A stretch of 64,000 bases of DNA, taken from Oenanthe sinensis (lineage: Eukaryota; Streptophyta; Magnoliopsida; Apiales; Apiaceae). Below the pieces are notes generated by a model, which saw nothing but the letters and a program-made list of their open reading frames with translations, did not search any database and was not told the DNA's origin. Of the stretch, positions 40,481-53,419 are shown one piece after another. A program made the translations under genes and the position numbers. Each line of letters starts with the position of its first letter. The first letter of the stretch is position 1. The DNA is taken from the NCBI GenBank assembly GCA_028671895.1, contig CM053800.1, positions 22,527,886 through 22,591,885 of the forward strand, in the 5' to 3' direction.

Positions 40481-43400
40481 CATTTGAACATGAAAACAAT
40501 TCATAACAACTTCTGACTTCATTCTTGACTCATTCGAACTTGGAAACAACTTGTAGCTTCATTCTTGACTCATTTGAACATGGAAACAACTTGTAAACTC
40601 TTGTAGGATCATTCTTGGCTCATTTGAACATGAAAATAATTCATAACAACTTCTGACTTCATTCTTAACTCATTCGAACTTGGAAAAAACTTGTAGCTTC
40701 ATTCTTGACTCATTTGAACATGGAAACAACTTGTAAACTTTTGTAGGATCATTCTTGGCTCATTTGAACATGAAAATAATTCATAACAACTTGAGACGTC
40801 ATTTTTGAGTCGTTAAAACATGGAAACACCTTATAAACTCTTGTAGGATTATTCTTGGCTCATTTGAACATAAAAACAATTCATAACACCTTCTGACTTC
40901 ATTCTTGACTCATTCGAACTTGGAAACAACTTGTAGCTTCATTCTTGACTCGTTTAAACATGGAAACAACTTGTAAACTCTTTTAGGATTATTCTTCGCT
41001 CATTTGAAAATGAAAACAATTCATAACAACTTCTGACTTCATTCTTGACTCATTCGAGCTTGGAAACAACTTGTATCTTCATTCTTCACTCATTTGAACA
41101 TGGAAAAAATTTGTAAACTCTTGTAGGATCATTCTTGGCTCATTTGAACATGAAAATAATCCGTAACAACTTGAGACCTCATTCTTGACTCGTTTCAACA
41201 TGGAAACAACTTGTAAACCCTTGTAGGATCATTCTTGGCTCATTTGAACGTGAAAGCAATCCGTAACAAATTGAGACTTCATTCTTGACATGTTCGAACT
41301 TGGAAACAACTTGTAGCTTCATTCTTGACATGTTCGAACTTGGAAACAACTTGTAGCTTCATTCTTGAGTCATTTGAACATGGAAACAACTTGTAAACTC
41401 TTGTAAGATCATTCTTGGCTCATTTGAACATGAAAATAATTCATAACAACTTGACACTTCATTTTTGAGTCGTTCAAACATGGAAACACCTTATAAACTC
41501 TTGTAGGATTATTCTTGGCTCATTGAACATGAAAACAATTCATAACAACTTCTGACTTCATTCTTGACTCATTCGAACTTGAAAATAACTTGTAGCTTCA
41601 TTCTTGACTCGTTTAAACATGGAAACAACTTGTAAAATCTTCTAAGATTATTCTTGGCTCATTTGAACATGAAAACAATTCATAACAACTTCTGACTTCA
41701 TTCTTGACTCATTCGAACTTGGAAACAACTTGTAGCTTCATTCTTGACTCATTTGAACATGGAAACAACTTGTAAACTTTTGTAGGATCATTCTTGGCTC
41801 ATTTGAACATGAAAATAATTCATAACAACTTGAGACGTCATTTTTGAGTCGTTAAAACATGGAAACACCTTATAAACTCTTGTAGGATTATTCTTGGCTC
41901 ATTTGAACATAAAAACAATTCATAACACCTTCTGACTTCATTCTTGACTCATTCGAACTTGAAAACAACTTGTAGCTTCATTCTTGACTCGTTTAAACAT
42001 GAAAACAACTTGTAAACTCTTTTAGGATTATTCTTCGCTCATTTGAAAATGAAAACAATTCATAACAACTTCTGACTTCATTCTTGACTCATTCGAGCTT
42101 GGAAACAACTTGTATCTTCATTCTTCACTCATTTGAACATGGAAAAAATTTGTAAACTCTTGTAGGATCATTCCTGGCTCATTTGAACATGAAAATAATC
42201 CGTAACAACTTGAGACCTCATTCTTGACTCGTTTCAACATGGAAACAACTTGTAAACCCTTGTAGGATCATTCTTGGCTCATTTGAACGTGAAAGCAATC
42301 CGTAACAAATTGAGACTTCATTCTTGACATGTTCGAACTTGGAAACAACTTGTAGCTTCATTCTTGAGTCATTTGAACATGGAAACAACTTGTAAACTCT
42401 TGTAAGATCATTCTTGGCTCATTTGAACATGAAAATAATTCATAACAACTTGACACTTCACTTTTGAGTCGTTCAAACATGGAAACACCTTATAAACTCT
42501 TGTAGGATTATTCTTGGCTCATTTGAACATGAAAACAATTCATAACAACTTCTGACTTCATTCTTGACTCATTCGAACTTGAAAACAACTTGTAGCTTCA
42601 TTCTTGACTCGTTTAAACATGGAAACAACTTGTAAAATCTTTTAAGTTTATTCTTGGCTCGTTTGAACATGAAAAGAATTCATAACAACTTCTGACTTCA
42701 TTCTTGACTCATTCGAACTTGGAAACAACTTGTAGCTTCATTCTTGACTCGTTTAAACATGGAAACAACTTGTAAAATCTTCTAAGATTATTCTTGGCTC
42801 ATTTGAACATGAAAACAATTCATAACAACTTCTGACTTCATTCTTGACTCATTCGAACTTGGAAACAACTTGTAGCTTCATTCTTGACTCATTTGAACAT
42901 GGAAACAACTTGTAAACTCTTGTAGGATCATCCTTGGCTCATTTGAACATGAAAATAATTCATAACAACTTCTGACTTCATTCTTAACTCATTCGAACTT
43001 GGAAAAAACTTGTAGCTTCATTCTTGACTCATTTGAACATGGAAACAACTTGTAAACTCTTGTAGGATCATTCTTGGCTCATTTGAACATGAAAATAATT
43101 CATAACAACTTCTGACTTCATTCTTAACTCATTCGAACTTGGAAAAAACTTGTAGCTTCATTCTTGACTCATTTGAACATGGAAACAACTTGTATACTTT
43201 TGTTGGATCATTCTTGGCTCATTTGAACATGAAAATAATTCATAACAACTTGAGACGTCATTTTTGAGTCGTTAAAACATGGAAACACCTTATAAACTCT
43301 TGTTGGATTATTCTTGGCTCATTTGAACATAAAAACAATTCATAACACCTTCTGACTTCATTCTTGACTCATTCGAACTTGGAAACAACTTGTAGCTTCA

Positions 43401-44521
43401 TTCTTGACTCGTTTAAACATGGAAACAACTTGTAAACTCTTTTAGGATTATTCTTCGCTCATTTGAAAATGGAAACAATTCATAACAACTTCTGACTTCA
43501 TTCTTGACTCATTCGAGCTTGGAAACAACTTGTATCTTCATTCTTCACTCATTTGAACATGGAAAAAATTTGTAAACTCTTGTAGGATCATTCCTGGCTC
43601 ATTTGAACATGAAAATAATCCGTAACAACTTGAGACCTCATTCTTCACTCGTTTCAACATGGAAACAACTTGTAAACCCTTGTAGGATCATTCTTGGCTC
43701 ATTTGAACGTGAAAGCAATCCGTAACAAATTGAGACTTAATTCTTGACATGTTCGAACTTGGAAACAACTTGTTGCTTCATTCTTGAGTCATTTGAACAT
43801 GGAAACAACTTGTAAACTCTTGTAAGATCATTCTTGGCTCATTTGAACATGAAAATAATTCATAACAACTTGACACTTCATTTTTGAGTCGTTCAAACAT
43901 GGAAACACTTTATAAACTCTTGTAGGATTATTCTTGGCACATTTGAACATGAAAACAATTCATAACAACTTCTGACTTCATTCTTGACTCATTCGAACTT
44001 GAAAACAACTTGTAGCTTCATTCTTGACTCGTTTAAACATGGAAACAACTTGTAAAATCTTCTAAGATTATTCTTGGCTCATTTGAACATAAAAACAATT
44101 CATAACACCTTCTGACTTCATTCTTGACTCATTCGAACTTGGAAACAACTTGTAGCTTCATTCTTGACTCGTTTAAACATGGAAACAACTTGTAAACTCT
44201 TTTAGGATTATTCTTCGCTCATTTGAAAATGAAAACAATTCATAACAACTTCTGACTTCATTCTTGACTCATTCGAGCTTGGAAACAACTTGTATCTTCA
44301 TTCTTCACTCATTTGAACATGGAAAAAATTTGTAAACTCTTGTAGGATCATTCCTGGCTCATTTGAACATGAAAATAATCCGTAACAACTTGAGACCTCA
44401 TTCTTGACTCGTTTCAACATGGAAACAACTTGTAAACCCTTGTAGGATCATTCTTGGCTCATTTGAACGTGAAAGCAATCCGTAACAAATTGAGACTTCA
44501 TTCTTGACATGTTCGAACTTG

Positions 44522-44561
44522 GAAACAACTTGTAAACTCTTGTAAGATCATTCTTGGCTCA
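44522..44561 (+). repeat. Site of a 40-bp subunit deletion
   Basis: GTTCGAACTTGG runs into GAAACAACTTGTAAACTCTT without the expected intervening 40 bp (TAGCTTCATT through AAACAACTTG). The same deletion recurs at 49180, and a related one is at about 45390 and 50048 (after GAGCTTGG). These are the mirror image of the 40-bp duplications and point to pairing between AACAACTTGTA motifs of neighbouring subunits. Coordinates mark the scar region, not missing bases. Confidence 0.8.
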
Positions 44562-46885
44562 TTTGAACATGAAAATAATTCATAACAACTTGACACTTCA
44601 TTTTTGAGTCGTTCAAACATGGAAACACCTTATAAACTCTTGTAGGATTATTCTTGGCTCATTTGAACATGAAAACAATTCATAACAACTTCTGACTTCA
44701 TTCTTGACTCATTCGAACTTGGAAACAACTTGTAGCTTCATTCTTGACTCATTTGAACATGGAAACAACTTGTAAACTCTTGTAGGATCATTCTTGGCTC
44801 ATTTGAACATGAAAATAATTCATAACAACTTGACACTTCATTTTTGAGTCGTTCAAACATGGAAACACCTTATAAACTCTTGTAGGATTATTCTTGGCTC
44901 ATTTGAACATGAAAACAATTCATAACAACTTCTGACTTCATTCTTGACTCATTCGAACTTGAAAACAACTTGTAGCTTCATTCTTGACTCGTTTAAACAT
45001 GGAAACAACTTGTAAAATCTTCTAAGATTATTCTTGGCTCATTTGAACATGAAAACAATTCATAACAACTTCTGACTTCATTCTTGACTCATTCGAACTT
45101 GGAAACAACTTGGAGCTTCATTCTTGACTCATTTGAACATGGAAACAACTTGTAAACTCTTGTAGGATCATTCTTGGCTCATTTGAACATGAAAATAATT
45201 CATAACAACTTCTCACTTCATTCTTAACTCATTCGAACTTGGAAAAAACTTGTAGCTTCATTCTTGACTCGTTTAAACATGGAAACAACTTGTAAACTCT
45301 TTTAGAATTATTCTTCGCTCATTTGAAAATGAAAACAATTCATAACAACTTCTGACTTCATTCTTGACTCATTCGAGCTTGGAAACAACTTGTAAACTCT
45401 TGTAGGATCATTCCTGGCTCATTTAAACATGAAAATAATTCATAACAACTTCTGACTTCATTCTTGACTCATTCGAACTTGAAAACAACTTGTAGCTTCA
45501 TTCTTGACTCGTTTAAACATGGAAACAACTTGTAAAATCTTTTAAGTTTATTCTTGGCTCGTTTGAACATGAAAACAATTCATAACAACTTCTGACTTCA
45601 TTCTTGACTCATTCGAACTTGGAAACAACTTGTAGCTTCATTCTTGACTCGTTTAAACATGGAAACAACTTGTAAAATCTTCTAAGATTATTCTTGGCTC
45701 ATTTGAACATGAAAACAATTCATAACAACTTCTGACTTCATTCTTGACTGATTCGAACTTGGAAACAACTTGTAGCTTCATTCTTGACTCATTTGAACAT
45801 GGAAACAACTTGTAAACTCTTGTAGGATCATTCTTGGCTCATTTGAACATGAAAATAATTCATAACAACTTCTGACTTAATTCTTAACTCATTCAAACTT
45901 GGAAAAAACTTGTAGCTTCATTCTTGACTCATTTGAACATGGAAACAACTTGTAAACTTTTGTAGGATCATTCTTGGCTCATTTGAACATGAAAATAATT
46001 CATAACAACTTGAGACGTCATTTTTGAGTCGTTAAAATATGGAAACACCTTATAAACTCTTGTAGGATTATTCTTGGCTCATTTGAACATAAAAACAATT
46101 CATAACACCTTCTGACTTCATTCTTGACTCATTCGAACTTGGAAACAACTTGTAGCTTCATTCTTGACTCGTTTAAACATGGAAACAACTTGTAAACTCT
46201 TTTAGGATTATTCTTCGCTCATTTGAAAATGAAAACAATTCATAACAACTTCTGACTTCATTCTTGACTCATTCGAGCTCGGAAACAACTTGTATCTTCA
46301 TTCTTCACTCATTTGAACATGGAAAAAATTTGTAAACTCTTGTAGGATCATTCCTGGCTCATTTAAACATGAAAATAATCCGTAACAACTTGAGACCACA
46401 TTCTTGACTCGTTTCAACATGGAAACAACTTGTAAACCCTTGTAGGATCATTCTTGGCTCATTTGAACGTGAAAGCAATCCGTAACAAATTGAGACTTCA
46501 TTCTTGACATGTTCGAACTTGGAAACAACTTGTAGCTTCATTCTTGAGTCATTTGAACATGGAAACAACTTGTAAACTCTTGTAAGATCATTCTTGGCTC
46601 ATTTTAACATGAAAATAATTCATAACAACTTCTGACTTCATTCTTGACTCATTCGAACTTGGAAACAACTTGTAGCTTCATTCTTGACTCATTTGAACAT
46701 GGAAACAACTTGTAAACTCTTGTAGGATCATTCTTGGCTCATTTGAACATGAAAATAATTCATAACAACTTCTGACTTCATTCTTAACTCATTCGAACTT
46801 GGTAAAAACTTGTAGCTTCATTCTTGACTCATTTGAACATTGAAACAACTTGTAAACTTTTGTAGGATCATTCTTGGCTCATTTG

Positions 46886-48400
46886 AATGTGAAAGCAATC
46901 CGTAACAAATTGAGACTTCATTCTTGACATGTTCGAACTTGGAAACAACTTGTAGCTTCATTCTTGAGTCATTTGAACATGGAAACAACTTGTAAACTCT
47001 TGTAAGATCATTTTTGGCTCATTTGAACATGAAAATAATTCATAACAACTTGACACTTCATTTTTGAGTCGTTCAAACATGGAAACACCTTATAAACTCT
47101 TGTAGGATTATTCTTGGCTCATTTGAACATGAAAACAATTCATAACAACTTCTGCTTCATTCTTGACTCATTCGAACTTGGAAAAAACTTGTAGCTTCAT
47201 TCTTGACTCATTTGAACATGGAAACAACTTGTAAACTTTTGTAGGATCATTCTTGGCTCATTTGAACATGAAAATAATTCATAACAACTTGAGACGTCAT
47301 ATTTGAGTCGTTAAAACATGGAAACACCTTATAAACTCTTGTAGGATTATTCTTGGCTCATTTGAACATAAAAACAATTCATAACACTTTCTGACTTCAT
47401 TCTTGACTCATTCGAACTTGGAAACAACTTGTAGCTTCATTCTTGACTCGTTTAAACATGGAAACAACTTGTAAACTCTTTTAGGATTATTCTTCGCTCA
47501 TTTGAAAATGAAAACAATTCATAACAACTTCTGACCTCATTCTTGACTCATTCGAGCTTGGAAACAACTTGTATCTTCATTCTTCACTCATTTGAACATG
47601 GAAAAAATTTGTAAACTCTTGTAGGATCATTCCTGGCTCATTTAAACATGAAAATAATCCGTAACAACTTGAGACCTCATTCTTGACTCGTTTTAACATG
47701 GAAACAACTTGTAAACCCTTGTAGGATCATTCTTGGCTCATTTGAACGTGAAAGCAATCCGTAACAAATTGAGACTTCATTCTTGACATGTTCGAACTTC
47801 GAAACAACTTGTAGCTTCATTCTTGACTCATTTGAACATGGAAACAACTTGTAAACTCTTGTAAGATCATTCTTGGCTCATTTGAACATGAAAATAATTC
47901 ATAACAACTTGACACTTCATTTTTGAGTCGTTCAAACATGGAAACACCTTATAAACTCTTGTAGGATTATTCTTGGCTCATTTAAACATGAAAACAATTC
48001 ATAACAACTTCTGCTTCATTCTTGACTCATTCGAACTTGGAAATAACTTCTAGCTTCATTCTTGACTCGTTTAAACATGGAAACAACTTGTAAACTCTTT
48101 TAGGATTATTCTTCGCTCATTTGAAAATGAAAACAATTCATAACAACTTCTGACTTAATTCTTGACTCATTCGAGCTCGGAAACAACTTGTATCTTCATT
48201 CTTCACTCATTTGAACATGGAAAAAATTTGTAAACTCTTGTAGGATCATTCCTGGCTCATTTAAACATGAAAATAATCCGTAACAACTTGAGACCTCATT
48301 CTTGACTCGTTTCAACATGGAAACAACTTGTAAACCCTTGTAGGATCATTCTTGGCTCATTTGAATGTGAAAGCAATCCGTAACAAATTGAGACTTCATT
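46886..48400 (+). repeat. Roughly 2-kb block present in five places in the last 18 kb
   Basis: A block tagged by one-base deletion TCTGCTTCAT, GACGTCATATTTGAG, AACACTTTCTGAC, TCTGACCTCATTC and TTAATTCTTGACTC/GAGCTCGG occurs here. The homologue of TCTGCTTCAT lies at 47151, 52049, 57426 (TATGCTTCAT), 61665 and 63507. The third copy (57161-59200) matches 51784-53820 at an offset of 5,377 bp. The fifth copy is cut by the end of the window. The first 46 kb do not show this tag, so the block appears to have expanded only in the right third of the array. Confidence 0.82.
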
Positions 48401-48427
48401 CTTGACATGTTCGAACTTGGAAACAAC

Positions 48428-51400
48428 TTGTTGCTTCATTCTTGAGTCATTTGAACATGGAAACAACTTGTAAACTCTTGTAAGATCATTCTTGGCTCAT
48501 TTGAACATGAAAATAATTCATAACAACTTGACACTTCATTTTTGAGTCGTTCAAACATGGAAACACTTTATAAACTCTTGTAGGATTATTCTTGGCTCAT
48601 TTGAACATGAAAACAATTCATAACAACTTCTGACTTCATTCTTGACTCATTCGAACTTGAAAACAACTTGTAGCTTCATTCTTGACTCGTTTAAACATGG
48701 AAACAACTTGTAAAATCTTCTAAGATTATTCTTGGCTCCTTTGAACATAAAAACAATTCATAACACCTTCTGACTTCATTCTTGACTCATTCGAACTTGG
48801 AAACAACTTGTAGCTTCATTCTTGACTCGTTTAAACATGGAAACAACTTGTAAACTCTTTTAGGATTATTCTTCGCTCATTTGAAAATGAAAACAATTCA
48901 TAACAACTTCTGACTTCATTCTTGACTCATTCGAGCTTGGAAACAACTTGTATCTTCATTCTTCACTCATTTGAACATGGAAAAAATTTGTAAACTCTTG
49001 TAGGATCATTCCTGGCTCATTTGAACATGAAAATAATCCGTAACAACTTGAGACCTCATTCTTGACTCGTTTCAACATGGAAACAACTTGTAAACCCTTG
49101 TAGGATCATTCTTGGCTCATTTGAACGTGAAAGCAATCCGTAACAAATTGAGACTTCATTCTTGACATGTTCGAACTTGGAAACAACTTGTAAACTCTTG
49201 TAAGATCATTCTTGGCTCATTTGAACATGAAAATAATTCATAACAACTTGACACTTCATTTTTGAGTCGTTCAAACATGGAAACACCTTATAAACTCTTG
49301 TAGGATTATTCTTGGCTCATTTGAACATGAAAACAATTCATAACAACTTCTGACTTCATTCTTGACTCATTCGAACTTGGAAACAACTTGTAGCTTCATT
49401 CTTGACTCATTTGAACATGGAAACAACTTGTAAACTCTTGTAGGATCATTCTTGGCTCATTTGAACATGAAAATAATTCATAACAACTTGACACTTCATT
49501 TTTGAGTCGTTCAAACATGGAAACACCTTATAAACTCTTGTAGGATTATTCTTGGCTCATTTGAACATGAAAACAATTCATAACAACTTCTGACTTCATT
49601 CTTGACTCATTCGAACTTGAAAACAACTTGTAGCTTCATTCTTGACTCGTTTAAACATGGAAACAACTTGTAAAATCTTCTAAGATTATTCTTGGCTCAT
49701 TTGAACATGAAAACAATTCATAACAACTTCTGACTTCATTCTTGACTCATTCGAACTTGGAAACAACTTGGAGCTTCATTCTTGACTCATTTGAACATGG
49801 AAACAACTTGTAAACTCTTGTAGGATCATTCTTGGCTCATTTGAACATGAAAATAATTCATAACAACTTCTGACTTCATTCTTAACTCATTCGAACTTGG
49901 AAAAAACTTGTAGCTTCATTCTTGACTCGTTTAAACATGGAAACAACTTGTAAACTCTTTTAGGATTATTCTTCGCTCATTTGAAAATGAAAACAATTCA
50001 TAACAACTTCTGACTTCATTCTTGACTCATTCGAGCTTGGAAACAACTTGTAAACTCTTGTAGGATCATTCCTGGCTCATTTAAACATGAAAATAATTCA
50101 TAACAACTTCTGACTTCATTCTTGACTCATTCGAACTTGAAAACAACTTGTAGCTTCATTCTTGACTCGTTTAAACATGGAAACAACTTGTAAAATCTTT
50201 TAAGTTTATTCTTGGCTCGTTTGAACATGAAAACAATTCATAACAACTTCTGACTTCATTCTTGACTCATTCGAACTTGGAAACAACTTGTAGCTTCATT
50301 CTTGACTCGTTTAAACATGGAAACAACTTGTAAAATCTTCTAAGATTATTCTTGGCTCATTTGAACATGAAAACAATTCATAACAACTTCTGACTTCATT
50401 CTTGACTGATTCGAACTTGGAAACAACTTGTAGCTTCATTCTTGACTCATTTGAACATGGAAACAACTTGTAAACTCTTGTAGGATCATTCTTGGCTCAT
50501 TTGAACATGAAAATAATTCATAACAACTTCTGACTTCATTCTTAACTCATTCGAACTTAGAAAAAACTTGTAGCTTCATTCTTGACTCATTTGAACATGG
50601 AAACAACTTATAAACTTTTGTAGGATCATTCTTGGCTCATTTGAACATGAAAATAATTCATAACAACTTGAGACGTCATTTTTGAGTCGTTAAAACATGG
50701 AAACACCTTATAAACTCTTGTAGGATGATTCTTGGCTCATTTGAACATAAAAACAATTCATAACACCTTCTGACTTCATTCTTGACTCATTCGAACTTGG
50801 AAACAACTTGTAGCTTCATTCTTGACTCATTTGAACATGGAAACAACTTGTAAACTTTTGTAGGATCATTCTTGGCTCATTTGAACATGAAAATAATTCA
50901 TAACAACTTGAGACGTCATTTTTGAGTCGTTAAAATATGGAAACACCTTATAAACTCTTGTAGGATTATTCTTGGCTCATTTGAACATAAAAACAATTCA
51001 TAACACCTTCTGACTTCATTCTTGACTCATTCGAACTTGGAAACAACTTGTAGCTTCATTCTTGACTCGTTTAAACATGGAAACAACTTGTAAACTCTTT
51101 TAGGATTATTCTTCGCTCATTTGAAAATGAAAACAATTCATAACAACTTCTGACTTCATTCTTGACTCATTCGAGCTCGGAAACAACTTGTATCTTCATT
51201 CTTCACTCATTTGAACATGGAAAAAATTTGTAAACTCTTGTAGGATCATTCCTGGCTCATTTAAACATGAAAATAATCCGTAACAACTTGAGACCTCATT
51301 CTTGACTCGTTTCAACATGGAAACAACTTGTAAACCCTTGTAGGATCATTCTTGGCTCATTTGAACGTGAAAGCAATCCGTAACAAATTGAGACTTCATT

Positions 51401-53325
51401 CTTGACATGTTCGAACTTGGAAACAACTTGTAGCTTCATTCTTGAGTCATTTGAACATGGAAACAACTTGTAAACTCTTGTAAGATCATTCTTGGCTCAT
51501 TTTAACATGAAAATAATTCATAACAACTTCTGACTTCATTCTTGACTCATTCGAACTTGGAAACAACTTGTAGCTTCATTCTTGACTCATTTGAACATGG
51601 AAACAACTTGTAAACTCTTGTAGGATCATTCTTGGCTCATTTGAACATGAAAATAATTCATAACAACTTCTGACTTCATTCTTAACTCATTCGAACTTGG
51701 TAAAAACTTGTAGCTTCATTCTTGACTCATTTGAACATGGAAACAACTTGTAAACTTTTGTAGGATCATTCTTGGCTCATTTGAATGTGAAAGCAATCCG
51801 TAACAAATTGAGACTTCATTCTTGACATGTTCGAACTTGGAAACAACTTGTAGCTTCATTCTTGAGTCATTTGAACATGGAAACAACTTGTAAACTCTTG
51901 TAAGATCATTTTTGGCTCATTTGAACATGAAAATAATTCATAACAACTTGACACTTCATTTTTGAGTCGTTCAAACATGGAAACACCTTATAAACTCTTG
52001 TAGGATTATTCTTGGCTCATTTGAACATGAAAACAATTCATAACAACTTCTGCTTCATTCTTGACTCATTCGAACTTGGAAAAAACTTGTAGCTTCATTC
52101 TTGACTCATTTGAACATGGAAACAACTTGTAAACTTTTGTAGGATCATTCTTGGCTCATTTGAACATGAAAATAATTCATAACAACTTGAGACGTCATAT
52201 TTGAGTCGTTAAAACATGGAAACACCTTATAAACTCTTGTAGGATTATTCTTGGCTCATTTGAACATAAAAACAATTCATAACACTTTCTGACTTCATTC
52301 TTGACTCATTCGAACTTGGAAACAACTTGTAGCTTCATTCTTGACTCGTTTAAACATGGAAACAACTTGTAAACTCTTTTAGGATTATTCTTCGCTCATT
52401 TGAAAATGAAAACAATTCATAACAACTTCTGACCTCATTCTTGACTCATTCGAGCTTGGAAACAACTTGTATCTTCATTCTTCACTCATTTGAACATGGA
52501 AAAAATTTGTAAACTCTTGTAGGATCATTCCTGGCTCATTTAAACATGAAAATAATCCGTAACAACTTGAGACCTCATTCTTGACTCGTTTCAACATTGA
52601 AACAACTTGTAAACCCTTGTAGGATCATTCTTGGCTCATTTGAACGTGAAAGCAATCCGTAACAAATTGAGACTTCATTCTTGACATGTTCGAACTTGGA
52701 AACAACTTGTAGCTTCATTCTTGAGTCATTTGAACATGGAAACAACTTGTAAACTCTTGTAAGATCATTCTTGGCTCATTTGAACATGAAAATAATTCAT
52801 AACAACTTGACACTTCATTTTTGAGTCGTTCAAACATGGAAACACCTTATAAACTCTTGTAGGATTATTCTTGGCTCATTTAAACATGAAAACAATTCAT
52901 AACAACTTCTGCTTCATTCTTGACTCATTCGAACTTGGAAATAACTTCTAGCTTCATTCTTGACTCGTTTAAACATGGAAACAACTTGTAAACTCTTTTA
53001 GGATTATTCTTCGCTCATTTGAAAATGAAAACAATTCATAACAACTTCTGACTTAATTCTTGACTCATTCGAGCTCGGAAACAACTTGTATCTTCATTCT
53101 TCACTCATTTGAACATGGAAAAAATTTGTAAACTCTTGTAGGATCATTCCTGGCTCATTTAAACATGAAAATAATCCGTAACAACTTGAGACCTCATTCT
53201 TGACTCGTTTCAACATGGAAACAACTTGTAAACCCTTGTAGGATCATTCTTGGCTCATTTGAATGTGAAAGCAATCCGTAACAAATTGAGACTTCATTCT
53301 TGACATGTTCGAACTTGGAAACAAC
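48428..53325 (+). repeat. Large tandem duplication, copy 2 (4,898 bp)
   Basis: This is the second copy of the preceding block. Offset is 4,658 bp up to about 50580 and 4,898 bp afterwards, because this copy has an extra 240-bp L+S pair between about 50580 and 50930. Later shared marks at 4,898 bp include CATTTTAACATG (46601/51499), GAATGTGAAAGC (46886/51784), the one-base deletion TCTGCTTCAT (47151/52049) and ATAACTTCTAGC (about 48042/52940). Similarity changes near 53325, where CTTGTAGC here contrasts with CTTGTTGC in copy 1's continuation. Confidence 0.87.
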
Positions 53326-53419
53326 TTGTAGCTTCATTCTTGAGTCATTTGAACATGGAAACAACTTGTAAACTCTTGTAAGATCATTCTTGGCTCATTT
53401 GAACATGAAAATAATTCAT

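Larger units (their letters stand above)
35580..43769 (+). repeat. Higher-order repeat domain 5
   Basis: The satellite resumes directly after the LINE in the same phase and orientation. TCCTGGCTCA landmarks fall near 35633, 36813, 38573, 40003, 42173 and 43593. Variants ACTTCACTTTTGAG, GAAAAGAATTC and TGTATACTTTTG recur at an offset of 3,599 bp. A single-base deletion at about 41523 (GGCTCATTGAAC) makes that offset 3,599 rather than 3,600. Nothing but satellite is present. Confidence 0.82.
43770..48427 (+). repeat. Large tandem duplication, copy 1 (4,658 bp)
   Basis: From the TGTTGCTTCA variant at 43771 onward, unusual variants recur 4,658 bp later: GGAAACACTTTATAAAC (about 43901/48559), the 40-bp B deletion at 44522/49180, CTTGGAGCTTCA (45111/49769) and TTGACTGATTCG (45743/50401). 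Upstream of 43770 the match fails (CTTCACTCG, AACGTG and GACTTAATTC here, against CTTGACTCG, AATGTG and GACTTCATTC downstream). The junction therefore lies between about 43740 and 43770. Contents are satellite only. Confidence 0.87.
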
